From Paraspadella gotoi (lineage: Eukaryota; Chaetognatha), in NCBI GenBank assembly GCA_051294375.1, contig CM119264.1:22655826-22719825 (forward strand): a DNA stretch of 64,000 bases. Direction: 5' to 3'. Made by a program: the position numbers and the translations under genes. Below, piece after piece: positions 12,894 through 23,438 of the stretch. Each line of letters starts with the position of its first letter. Positions within the stretch are counted from its first letter, which is position 1. The notes under the pieces are model-generated. The model saw only the letters and a program-made list of their open reading frames with translations. It searched no databases and was not told the DNA's origin.

Positions 12894-14284
12894 ATTCTTT
12901 CAGCTGGAGGTGTTCCGCTGCGGCCACAACAGCATCGGCCATGCCGCTGCGCTGTCGATGCTGAAGGCGGCACTGGAGCCGACGAGCGCGCTCAAGATCC
13001 TCGATCTGGAGAAGGTCGACGTCTTCCAGGATTTCGTCGACACCTACGAGGTGATTGGCCTCCCCCCCAACCCGGATCTCGAAGCCGAGCGGATCGTCTG
13101 GAGCCCGAGTGAACCCATTTCGCTCCAGTTATATGTTGTAGTTCATTTATTAATTTATTTAATTGGTGTTGCTGTTGGTAATGTTTTTGTTGTAGTTTAT
13201 GTGGACTCATTTGTTTTATTGTTAATCATGTGAAGAAATCGGTAATTGAGGATTCACCCACTTACTTTTACTTCACAACCGAATATCGGAAATTAAAATT
13301 AACCAAAATGTCATTCATTTATGTCCTCATTTCATGAACAAAGAACACGACAATGACAAACACCGCACCGTTTTCGTTATTCCTTTATTCCACGTCATAA
13401 ATCTCATCATTATCATCATCATAATGATAAACTCCCCGCCCCCAATTCCCCCACCCACTAAATCCTCAACACTCGCCAAGAACTCGATGCGGTCCCTCGA
13501 CCTGACCGTCACCCACGGGTTCGTGATGGGCTCCTTCAAGATGACGGGCATCTACCAGCGGAAGAGAGATTTCGCCCGCGAAGTCGTCAAAGTTTTCAAC
13601 GCGGAAAACTTCAGACCCGTCAGGGTTTACATGTTTAATTCCAAAATGAAGTTCATAGGTGAAGGGAGAGGGGAGGGGAAGGGAAGGGGAGGGGAAGGGG
13701 AGGGGATGGAAGGGAAGGGAGGGGAGGGGAGGGGAAGGGAAGGGTTAGGAAGAAAGATAGGAAGAGGAAAGAAATAGGAAGGATATGAATAGAGAGAGTG
13801 TTAAAGAGAGGAAAGAAGAGAGGAATGAATGATTGAGAGGATGAGGGAAAAAATGAGCAGAGAGGGAAAAGAAAAATAGAAGAAAGAAAGAGAAAAGAAG
13901 TGAAGTGAGAAGGTTGAAGAAAAACCAGAAGCGATAGGAAATAATGATTGAGAATTTCAGAGAGAGATGAGACGAGAAGAGACTGATAGGGCAAAGGAAG
14001 GAAAGAAAGAGAAGGAACAGAAAGGGATTGAAGAGAGATTAAACCGAAAGGGGGGGGGCAAAGAAAGAGAGAGGAAAGAAGGAAAATGGAAGCGAAGAGA
14101 CAGAAATCGTAAAAGAGATATGTAATTATGTATGAAAAATAGTATCGCTCCTCTTTGGTCAGATTTTCTGAAAAAGTACGATAAAATCGGAAACCTGGAG
14201 GCCCACGTACCGGAACTGAAAGTCGCCCTGCAGAATCCCGTCGATTTTGAGTTCGAAGGGGATCAGCTCAAGATGTGCCTGTGA
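5619..14284 (+). CDS. LRRC74-like leucine-rich repeat protein with long N-terminal extension (21 exons)
   Basis: Exons: 5619-5913, 6357-6465, 6724-6790, 6935-7023, 7200-7405, 7594-7770, 7907-8014, 8216-8274, 8334-8497, 9009-9109, 9170-9330, 9413-9488, 9651-9777, 10083-10239, 10611-10737, 10962-11094, 11182-11274, 11784-11958, 12904-13050, 13481-13658, 14163-14284. All phases agree and give 957 codons ending in TGA at 14282. Residues 1-98 hold a His-rich run of HEA/HGA/HEG triplets. Residues about 187-314 are acidic and then Gln/Pro-rich (repeats of DQPQP). Residues about 315-540 form a folded, unrecognised region (motifs DVDPLLFYLQKPP, LRLDYW-like FRLDYWLTINQF, YEDWLRH). Residues about 560-857 are ribonuclease-inhibitor-type LRRs (IIRLNISDNAIGPLGAKYIA, IEDLDVSDNRIQSEGA, LTDLDLSHNELGDRAGA), and the segment before them (DACAVLGVIPCSPFLR) resembles LRRC74A/B. 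Family function is poorly known, probably protein binding. The intron after exon 16 uses a GC donor. Confidence 0.82.
5700..5835 (+). repeat. Nine-base coding repeat (His-Glu/Gly-Ala)
   Basis: Imperfect tandem repeats of a nine-base unit of the form cccacgaag/cccacggag inside exon 1. Translated they give HEA, HGA and HEG triplets, about 15 units. The opposite strand also stays open, which is a by-product of the repeat and not a gene. Confidence 0.85.
6437..6512 (+). repeat. Tandem duplication of an exon end with its 5' splice site
   Basis: About 30 bases that end exon 2 (cacgggtcaggtcgagcc, then aaagggtaagt) occur twice in a row, the second copy lacking three bases. The result is two equally good GT donors, at 6466 and about 6502. 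Confidence 0.85.
7040..7150 (+). repeat. (GAAA)n tract with 10-N gap
   Basis: A GAAA microsatellite begins a few bases after the exon 4 donor at 7024. It is interrupted by ten N (7077-7086) and continues to about 7145, in the intron before exon 5. Confidence 0.9.
7771..7889 (+). repeat. GAC/GAT triplet repeat immediately after the exon 6 donor
   Basis: The intron after exon 6 opens with gtaatgagg and then a GAC/GAT tract. If the intron is retained, the reading frame continues into a tail of mostly aspartate and stops at 7887-7889. The spliced product skips this. The reading phase and the better protein match support splicing to 7907. Confidence 0.7.
8015..8065 (+). repeat. Tandem repeat of a splice-donor sequence (exon 7)
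   Basis: Starting at the exon 7 donor, the unit gtgagaggccagtg is repeated about three times with small changes, giving several GT sites in a row. The first fits the reading phase. Confidence 0.8.
8903..8998 (+). repeat. (CT)n microsatellite ending at a 3' splice site
   Basis: Almost pure CT repeat ending ten bases before the exon 10 acceptor at 9008, so it serves as the polypyrimidine tract of that intron. Confidence 0.95.
9900..9990 (+). repeat. (ATTC)n tract
   Basis: Degenerate tandem attcattc units inside the intron between exons 13 and 14. Confidence 0.85.
10839..10939 (+). repeat. (TTTTC)n microsatellite upstream of a 3' splice site
   Basis: About twenty perfect copies of TTTTC, ending about 20 bases before the exon 16 acceptor (10961). 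It provides the pyrimidine tract of the intron. Because of the five-base period it stays open in several frames, giving spurious Phe/Ser/Leu proteins. Confidence 0.95.
11380..11783 (+). repeat. ~400-base polypyrimidine stretch ending at the exon 18 acceptor
   Basis: Degenerate ttcccctctttctctt units, almost purely C and T on the + strand, running directly into the acceptor of exon 18 at 11783. Not a simple microsatellite but clearly expanded from short pyrimidine units. Confidence 0.85.
12417..12460 (+). repeat. (GA)n microsatellite
   Basis: About 20 GA units in the long intron before exon 19. Confidence 0.95.
12813..12891 (+). repeat. (CT)n microsatellite upstream of the exon 19 acceptor
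   Basis: About 40 CT units ending 12 bases before the acceptor at 12903. Confidence 0.95.
13659..14110 (+). repeat. ~450-base polypurine stretch starting at the exon 20 donor
   Basis: Begins with the donor gtgaaggg and continues as ggggaagggg-type units, then aaagaga-type units, nearly all A and G on the + strand. Such stretches can form triplex (H-DNA) structures. Confidence 0.85.
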
Positions 14285-14683
14285 GTAAACGGCTGATTAG
14301 ATTGATTCGATTGACCTAATTGATTGATTAATTATAATAATTAAAATCTCTCTTCAAGAACTGCCTTGGAAGACTTGGCAATCAAAAGCACACAACTTGG
14401 TTTCTCTTCTCTGAGAAACATAACTTTTAACTTCAGCGGATTTTACGTCGTGTAATTTTCGGGCTGCGGTAAAAAGCGGAAAACTTCCGGAAAGGAAATT
14501 ATAATGACGCGGCTCGAGTTCGTAAAAAAATTGTTAATGAATATATAACGTATAATTATTATTATCGTAACTTTTTCAACAAAATTAAACGAGGAAAGAA
14601 AATAGAGGAGGAATTTGTGACGACTTGTAATTATTTTCTCCTGCCACCCAGGAAAAAAAAAAGAAATGCTTATTATTTTGTCC

Positions 14684-14689
14684 AATAAA
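14684..14689 (+). other. Possible polyadenylation signal of the LRRC74-like gene
   Basis: AATAAA 400 bases after the stop codon, the first perfect match downstream. Confidence 0.4.
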
Positions 14690-17180
14690 TGTTTGAATAA
14701 TCATCTGTCAGACATTCCCATCAGAAAAGACAACACGACGCCTTTTCTCTCTCGGGGTTATTCCGAAGGAAAAAGAGAGAAAATCGAAGAGACAAGAAAT
14801 ATGTGTAAAAATGTTTTTTCTCTTTTTCAGTTTTTCGGGCGGGAAATGTCTTTGCGTTTGGGTTACGCTTCGTCAAACAGAGTTTTCGTTACGAGAAATT
14901 TTTGGCCGTCCATTTAGTATCTTAGTCCGTCAAAGTGAAGTCGTGTTTTTTTAAACCTAACCAACTTTTAAAAAACACGACTAATAAGAATAAAAATCCA
15001 CTTAGAAAAAGTAAAGAAGACACCGAGTTACAAGATAACAATTACGGATGTGTTCGTTTTATTTTCCGCTCGAATCATTTAAACGTCACCTTCTCAACTT
15101 TTTTCGCCCAACATTCCGCCCGTTCCAAACACGAGGGTCAATGCCCCGACTCTTCGCGGTGAATACCCTCACCCCTCCACCACATTCACTTCCACAATCC
15201 AAAAAATACAACAAAACAAAATAACAAAGAACAACGAAAAAAATTCACAAAAGAAAAAAAAAAAAAATTGGGAACCGCCCCCCCATCCACGAAGTCGGTG
15301 AAGCAACTCGTAACAATTTTAATTGGCCGAAAACAAAACACTTTTTTCCTTCGACAGAGAGAGAGATATATTTTTTTTCCTTTCTCATCTCTCCAACTTT
15401 TCCCCGACATTCGCCTCAATCCCTTACCCTCTACGCCCTAACCTCGCTTCTCCCTCCCCTCCCTTCCTCCTCCACTCTCTCTCCCTCGTCGAATCTAAAA
15501 ACGGAAATGAGTCAAACGGAGTACGAGACGCCGATTAGTCGCTCCGTCCATCCGTCAATCCGCCGATCCGTCTCGTTCACCGACTTTTTGCGGTTGACTC
15601 TTCTTGTCAACTTTTTTTCTTCTTTTACGAAAATAAATCGATTCGAATTTTGAAGGAGGAAATTCTTGATCGGAGGAGAAATTTCCGGTGGCGAGGAAGA
15701 CGAGGAAAATGAAGGACGAAGTGCTATCTGATAATCCTTTTAAGACAGTTAAGTCTTTCTGTTTTTTTTTCTGTTTGTCTGTCTGTCTGTCTCTATCTGT
15801 TTCTTACTTTCTTTCTTTCTTTTTGGTTTTTTTTTCATTTTCTGCATCTTTCTTTCACTTCTTTCGCTTCACAGTTGACCGCAAAAAAGCTACCACATAA
15901 ATTCCACAACATCCTCTGCAATCAGCGGATTGACCGTCGCGCCGCCAACCGCAACCATCTAGCGCCATTCCCCACCTCGAGTCCCCCCCTTCCTCCTCCT
16001 TGCTCCGCCTTTGCTCCACCCCTTCCCTCCGCCTCCAATCACGCAGGCTCAACACTCTCACCTTCACCCCTTACCTCAAAAAGCCACTCCCCCCTTAACC
16101 CTCAACCCCCCGCCCCTCCCCGTCATTAGAGATAACCCAAAAAACTGGGCGAATAACTCGAACCCGAGATAAGCGTTCGACGTTAACGGCGACGAAGAAC
16201 GAAAGACTTTCCAACGTAAACTTCGAGAAAAATAGACGAGAAAAAGAAAAAAAAAAGTCGAAAGAAAAAAAGAATTTCTCGATTCGTTAAAAGCGGAGAA
16301 ACTCGTTTGAAACGAGAGCGGAGCGTGAGATTTATTCTTACTGGGCCGAATTTAAATCGCTATTTCGAGACAATGACCCTATGGAAGTGATGTTGACCAA
16401 GATTATTGAATATTGATGAAGATTCACCTCATGCGATTTATCGATTGTTCACGAAAAAAATTGCGATATAACGAAACGTCACTTCCATCGAATTAGCGAA
16501 TCTTAGAGACGTAATTCAAAAGGATAAATTTCTAAACCTTCTCCTCCCCTCGATCTTCAAACCCCGCCCCCTCGCCCCCCCCCCCGTTCCTCTCTTGAGC
16601 TTCGTTTCGTTGTTCGTTTTAAAGTTTCGTTTTATTTGATTCGTCGCAGCGATTTGAGGGTCAGGAATGATGGGCGGTGGGATGAGGAAGGAGTGGCTGT
16701 GGGGTGGGGAAGGTGTGGCGTGGGGTGGTAATTGGGACGGGGCCCAAGGATCAGCAGGCGGTGACGCAATGGGCAAAGAATTTTTTGGAGGAAAAATGGA
16801 AGGGTAAAGCGAAAGATGATAATTTTTTTTAAGTTTAATCAATCACATTTCTTTGGTTTTTGTTGTTTTTTGGGGTTTTTTTTAGTATTGACTATTTTAT
16901 AGTAACTTTTTTGAACAAAACGACAAGAAAGGTTCTTTTCAAAACAAAAACTTTTTAACTTAAGTAAGAAACCTAGTAAATTTAACCGCTATGAACTGAA
17001 AATGCTTCAAATTTTATTAATAAAAAGCCTCACAAAACATTTGTTTCAAAATTGCCTTCTCTCGAATTGCCCGTCGCGACTTTAAACAAACAAAAACCTT
17101 CCGACGCGATTTATTTTCCTGGGATTTAACAACATGACGTTATCTTATTCAACGATGGCAATAATTAGATCCGCGATGGA
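14690..17180. other. Intergenic stretch without supported gene
   Basis: Both strands were read. Open frames here are short and low-complexity (A-rich at 15180-15290, C-rich at 15960-16130, purine-rich 16230-16320). No splice-linked family match was seen. Confidence 0.6.
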
Positions 17181-17182
17181 CC

Positions 17183-17309
<127 letters not shown>

Positions 17310-17955
17310 CCTTCTCCCGCCTCTCCGCCTCTATAAACTTTATACTTTATGACGTCAAGTTAAAAGCAATTACTCGGATTGCGAGCCTAAATCCTCCACA
17401 TTCCTGGCAGCCGTCGGCCCGTCACATAGACATTCTCTCTCTCTCTCTCTCTCTCTGGCCCACCCCCTCCTCCCCTCGCTTTTTTTTTCTTCCAGAAATC
17501 CGTTTCGTGACGTTTTTACACTTGGGCTTTTAATTGTCAATTTGCGACTCGGAAACGAATTTTCGGTAGAATCTGTGACCGAACTCGTTCTTTTTTTATC
17601 AATCGCCTTTACGATTTTCTTATTCGGAACAGTTTCATCTTTTTCTTCTAATTTTTTGGTTATTTAATTTTTTAATTATTTAATTATTATAAAAAAAATC
17701 TTGAAAAATTTTTTTTTTTAAATGTACTAGCTAACATATTTTTTATTTTAAAATTCATTTAATACTAATGATATATTATGTTATTAGTACTGATAATTTT
17801 TTTTGTGTCGTGAAAGCGATTCACACGTTCTGGCGCAGTCCCCTTTTTTTTGCCCGCTCATATATTACTTTCAACGTTTATTCTCGCGTTTGAGAGATAA
17901 ATTTTATTCGGATTTCTGGGTCTGTGAAGAAAAAGAGAATGGGAGGGGGCACAGA

Positions 17956-17957
<2 letters not shown>

Positions 17958-18029
<72 letters not shown>
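17958..18029 (+). repeat. (GA)n microsatellite, first of a pair
   Basis: About 36 GA units. A second GA tract follows at 18151-18239; the spacer of ~120 bases is unique sequence. Confidence 0.97.
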
Positions 18030-18032
<3 letters not shown>

Positions 18033-18148
18033 GTGAACCACAGATTAAAGCAACATTCCCTCGATAATGAGGCGAAGTCGTTAAAGGAAAGTAATTGACA
18101 AAAAAAAAATCTCGATTCAACGGGAAGAAGCAATAATGATTCGAAAGT

Positions 18149-18150
<2 letters not shown>

Positions 18151-18239
<89 letters not shown>
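18151..18239 (+). repeat. (GA)n microsatellite, second of a pair
   Basis: About 44 GA units. The opposite strand therefore reads as poly Ser-Leu in the reverse frame. Confidence 0.97.
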
Positions 18240-18240
<1 letters not shown>

Positions 18241-18314
18241 GAAAAAAAAAACATCTAGGCGATAAAGCGGCCGAGGTTTCGGGCGGCGATTTTCGCGATT
18301 TTGGTTGATGGAAA

Positions 18315-18425
18315 TGGGTCATCAATCACCCCATCATCAATCACCCCATCACTCACGGTTCGGAGAATAACTCACCGCATCACTCACGGATTGGGAGATC
18401 ACTCACCGTATCACTCACCAATCCT
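18315..18425 (+). repeat. Degenerate ~10-12 base tandem repeat
   Basis: Repeated atcaatcacccc and atcactcacc/g units, about nine copies with drift. Non-coding as far as can be seen. Confidence 0.8.
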
Positions 18426-18549
18426 CGATGCTTGGCGAATTCTAATTCTCCTTCGTCAAGCTGAAAAAAAAAAAAAACTAGGGTAAAATTGTCGGAGGCG
18501 CCGTTGATTGTCGACGGACGACGTCCTCTTTATTTATAATGACATCACC

Positions 18550-18552
18550 GTA

Positions 18553-18585
<33 letters not shown>

Positions 18586-18696
18586 CGTCGCTGTGGTTGT
18601 TTTCTTTGCCGTAGTTTTCGACGCAGATGTTGTTGTCGTAATTTTCGTCTCCCTCGACGGCGTCAAACGGGGAAGTTGGCTGGGAAGTTTCATCCT

Positions 18697-18750
<54 letters not shown>
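18550..18750 (+). repeat. GTC and complementary GAC triplet repeats
   Basis: A (GTC)n tract at about 18552-18588 and a (CGA)n tract at about 18700-18747, which are reverse complements of each other and separated by ~110 bases. They could pair as a hairpin. Long Val, Ser, Asp and Arg runs in all frames come from this and are not genes. Confidence 0.9.
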
Positions 18751-18899
18751 TTGAGCATATCTCTGGGAGGTTCCGCCCGCTCGCGCTAATATTCAATATT
18801 AATCGCTCCCATAAATCTCGATAAAATGGGATTTTACCGCGCGTCGTAATTACATTCGCCCGTCCTCTGTCGGAGAAAAACAATAACAAAAAAGCGACG

Positions 18900-21800
18900 C
18901 TTAAGTTGTTGTTGTTGTTTATATGGGTTTTTTTGTGAGTGTGTTTTTTATCCGCTCCCGAAGTTTAGTGAGAAGTCGGTCGGTAGCGCGAATCGGAAAA
19001 AAAAAAAGATAAACGAGACGAAGTTGACTAATTAAAAAAAAATCGAAACGTTTGACATAAAAAAGAAAAAAAGAGAAACCCAAATTTCAAAGGATTTGCG
19101 AGGGTTAAAGGCACAAATCTGGGAAAATAAAAACCCAGATTGGTAATCCAGATTATGTCAGGAAACTCGATATATAGTCGTTCAGACTCCTTAAGTTTTC
19201 AAATATCCTGAAACGTCCTCTCTGTTGTCATACAGTACAACAACGAAGATTCGATGTCTATTGTCTAAGGTACAAAGTGACTACTAACAGATTAACGATA
19301 ATAGTGACAATGTCAAGCTATTTGATAATATTTTACAGAAATAGTGTAACGATAAATAGAGAACTAATATGTATAATTTCGTTTGTTAAACTTTTTCCCC
19401 TAACTCAGTATTAACATAATTTACCTATACATATATATACAATACGAAGATGGGAAGGTGGCGCAAGAGAGAGGACGGCGTTGGTAAAGAGGGCCAACGG
19501 GAAAGGAGAAGAATTAGACAAGCAATGGAAAAGAGAACGGGGGGTTGCAGAGTCTGCAACCCTTCTGCAGAGGGTTCGTCAGGTGCAGCGGGTACGTCTG
19601 CAGAGGGTGCGTCAGGTGCAGCGGTCGCGCCGAACGCGAAACTGATGAGTAAATAATTTGGGTCGAACCTGTCGTCGAGCCGATTCGTCCTCGATTGGAC
19701 TCGTCGTCGTCGTCTTGGTCGTCGCTCTCTATCAAAGCCGTCAAAGAGAAGGAGATGATGGCGTCTCGTCGGACGCAGTTAGCGTCGCTTCATCTCGAAA
19801 TGTGATTGCATCACTTCAGGCGTCGCGTCGGTCTTCGTAGTCTCGTTGATTGAAATGCGGATAAAGTGATTGATTGATCGATCGATCGAAGGACTTTGTT
19901 TATTTACCTAGTATTATTTCGATGAGGTTTATTTATTTATTAACCAATAATTTGTCTTTTATTTATTAACGGATTAACTTTAAAGAGGGAAGGAACAAGT
20001 GATTAAAAGAACAATAATTTCTCTAGAAAACAAAACAAAACGCAAATAAAACAAAACAAAACCGAATCATCGATCATAAATCGAGTTTTCTTTCTTTTTT
20101 TTCCTTCCTTTTTTCCCTCGTCACTTTAAAATGAAAAGAAAAAAAAAACAAGGAATTTTTAGAAAAAGAATGTTTTGAAGTCCCGCTCGGTTTGGGCAAA
20201 GGAAATCTTTTTTATTTTATTTTTAATTAATGAGATAAAACGAGAGAAAGAGAAGGAAAAAATGTTGAAACCAATTAGAAACAAATGTAGGAATTCCATT
20301 TTTTTTGTTTTTAATTCGAAAATGTGATTAAACGAGAACATCGTTTTAACATCACAATAACGTCATGAAAACAAAAAAAATTAAGACGTTCAAAATTTCA
20401 AACCTCCCAAAAACGCAATTTTTTTCCTTTGTAATGTAAGAGAGAGCTACGTTATTTTTACAAATTTGAACATCTACGTAGGACATCAAATAGTGAAAGG
20501 AAGGAAATAAAATGATATTGGTCGCTCACATCGCTTACTTCGCCGTTTTTCTTTTTCTCTTTTTGAGAGGGATGAGGTATTTAATAGGCCAAAAAATAAA
20601 CATAAAATGTGTTAAAAAAATTTTAAAACAGAAACAAAGTACATTAAGAGCCGCCAAAGAAATGAGGCCAAACCAGCGCCGTCTATTTCGGTCCCCGGTA
20701 AAAGTCTTTCGTTTGACTTTTCCAAACCGAAAACAAAGCGAAGTCAGGAGGGAATTCCGAAGCAGATGGTTCGATTGGAACGAAACTCGTTCTCTCACGA
20801 AATCGAGGTCAGTTTCGCGATTCAAAAATATTTTGGGGTCGAAATCGTCTTCGTCCCCCGGGCGAGGATGACGGCGCCTTTGAAGACGACTCCGGTCATC
20901 CTTTGAAGTCCCGACAATCACGTCAAACATCTTACACTTCTCGTCGAAATAGGTTCCGAACCTTCCCGGTGCCTTGATCAAAATTAATAAAAATATATAA
21001 TCTTAACCGCAAAGTCATCCGCGCGACTACTCAAACCCCTGATAATCTCGAGCCTCTCTTTCCCTCACCCGTCCACTTTTAAATCTCTCGATCGTCTTCC
21101 GAGTAGAACTCTTCTCCATCAGAGGTTTCCAACTCGCTCTCCCAAATCCCAACCGATCTTCCTCTCCCCCTCCCCCCCCTCCCCACTACGAAACACCCTG
21201 TTTAGTGTTTACTCTTCGGCTTCATAATCTCACAAACAAATCTGAGGGCATTAATGGGGCTCCACCTTTGGAAAGCCTCGGACCCTCCCGCTCCATCGAG
21301 ATAAGGAGTTTTAGGCTAATTCCGTTCTCTCGTCGTCGTCGTCGTCGTCGTCGTCGCTCCATTACCTTGCCGCTTGAAGAGAATTCTGCAAATTTAACCC
21401 CCCCCCCACAAAAAAATAACGAAAAATAAACACCACTCGAAATTTTTTTAAGTTTTGAGTGCGTGTGTGTTTTGCATGACTCAATACCGCAGTAGGTAAC
21501 TTACGCTAATTTCCCGCTTCTGTTTCGTCATGTCAGATTTTAAAAACAACACTCCATTTCAAATTTCATTTTTCATTTCTATCGACTTAAAAAAAAAAAA
21601 AAACTTTCCTCCCCTTTCTCCCAATCCCCCTTGCCACTATCACTTTCTAATTAATATCCACACATAATTTCAAGCTGGAAGATTTTCGTTTCGCCGCCCA
21701 TTCCGCCCTCGTTCGCTCCCCCCCCCCCCATGGGCCATTTTCAATAAATCCGAAGCTTAAAATCGTTTCCATCTTTCTCCAGTCTTTCTCGGCCAAACGC

Positions 21801-22990
21801 GTAGGCTACATGTTAATAAACATAAGCGCTTTTGTTACAATACTTCCAGAAGGAAGCCATTTCGCGCGGATGGGAGACGGCAGAGGCCGAGGGCGGGGGA
21901 TTCGTCGGGGGAATCGGGAAAGAGAGGGGAGAGGTCCTGGGGAGGAGGCGGGTGACGTACGCTGACGAGTGGGTGCCTTTTGGGTATTTGGAATTAGTTC
22001 GATTCTCCAAAGACCGAAGACGTCATTGTGATTGATATGGTTTTCTGATGCGGTAGTAACTGTTGTTGTCGTCGTTGTTACCTCCAACAGGCAGGCAAGA
22101 ATGCGATGTCGTTTATCCTTCATTTCGAAGGACGTTTATTTTTTTTTAGAGATCATTTAGATCCGGTCTCGTCGTGCGAAATTGGAAGCCTTTGTGGCTT
22201 GAGAAAACTCGCTTTCACCTTATTTAACGGGAGGGGGTTCGCTGGCGTGGGGGTGGAGTTTGGGGGCGGAGCCTTCAGTCTGCCTCGAATCACGGGACCT
22301 CGAACTTCCTCGGTTTGGCGTGTGTGTGGCAGGTCGATCAACTGGGCCCAACAAAAACCAAATTTGACCAAGGAGTTTTGAGATTTACTGATAATTTTTT
22401 TACAAGTTGATTAGAATAAGATCGAGTGGTTTAGAAAAGAAGAACTAATGACTAAAGTTGAAGGTCGAAAGGATCAGAGGCGAAAGAAGACCACGCGGGC
22501 GACGGATATTGTAAAACTGACATTATGATAATCCACATCAGTATTTTTTAATCGAGATAGAATTTCCGAGAAAACAAAGAGTTCCGAGTCGCGCCTGTTT
22601 AAAAGTCGAAATAAAAGAAACAATGCATATAAGTTAAATTAAAAGTAAATTAAGGTGGGAGATGGGGGGGAAGCAAGGGGGGAGTGAAGGGCGGAGGAGT
22701 GGAGAGGGGGGGGAGAGGGGGGCGGAGCGAAGAAGAATTTGACCAGGAACGACGTAAATCAATAGAGCGGACGGAAGGCTCGCGATTTGATTGAAGAAAG
22801 AAGGTTCTGGTGTGAAGGTGATCGAGAACGGAGACTTTGCCACGCCCTCAAAACCAAAGGGTCTAAGCTTGGGAACTACGACCGGCGTCCTCGAACCTAT
22901 GAAAGGTTGATGACTCCACAGCAGCCGGAGTTACGAGGTTCATGACCCTCGGAATTTCGTCTGTCGCTTACTCAAACGGAAGAAAAGTAA
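18900..22990. other. Intergenic stretch without supported gene
   Basis: Short open frames only. The longest, on the - strand around 20700-20980, is charged and has no recognisable domain and no clear splice partners. A small (GTC)n tract lies at 21330-21356. C-rich runs at 21165-21185 and 21718-21730. Confidence 0.55.
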
Positions 22991-22999
22991 ACTAGGATT

Positions 23000-23188
23000 T
23001 CGGTAAAAACCCGAGACTTTTCAAAGTAAACAATGAAGGATTTAAAAAAAAAAGGAGAAGAAGAAAAAAAAGCACTCGTCCCCCTTTCTCCGTTTTTTTT
23101 TTAAACACTTTTCTGGAGAGAGGACTTTTTAAAAAGTGAGTGTGAGAGACAAGAAAAAAGAAATGAGTGAAAAGAAAGAGAGAAAAAC

Positions 23189-23232
<44 letters not shown>

Positions 23233-23397
23233 AAAAATATGGAAAAGGAAAAAAAAGGAAAGAAAGAAAAAAGAAAAAACATAAAATAAAAGTAGAGAAT
23301 GTAAGAAAGAAAGAAAAAACATAAAAAGAGAAGCAGAGAGAGGGGCGATCGCCGCGGCCGACGAAACCCGAAGAGAGAGAGAGAGGAGAGAGAGACG

Positions 23398-23435
<38 letters not shown>
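23000..23435 (+). repeat. Polypurine region with (GAAA)n and (GA)n tracts
   Basis: Includes a GAAA microsatellite at about 23191-23233 and GA tracts at 23368-23434. Almost purely purine on the + strand over long stretches. Confidence 0.9.

Positions 23436-23438
<3 letters not shown>

Noticed and set aside
13051-13233. Continuation of exon 19 of the LRRC74-like gene past 13050
   Set aside because: The frame stays open, but a donor at 13051 joins exon 20 in phase; reading on gives a hydrophobic, T-rich tail typical of intron sequence.
18315-18425. CRISPR-like regularly spaced repeats
   Set aside because: Units are directly tandem without unique spacers, and the window is animal DNA.
20535-20981. 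148-codon - strand open frame
   Set aside because: No domain, no convincing splice partners, low GC 5' half that reads as A/T-rich noise.
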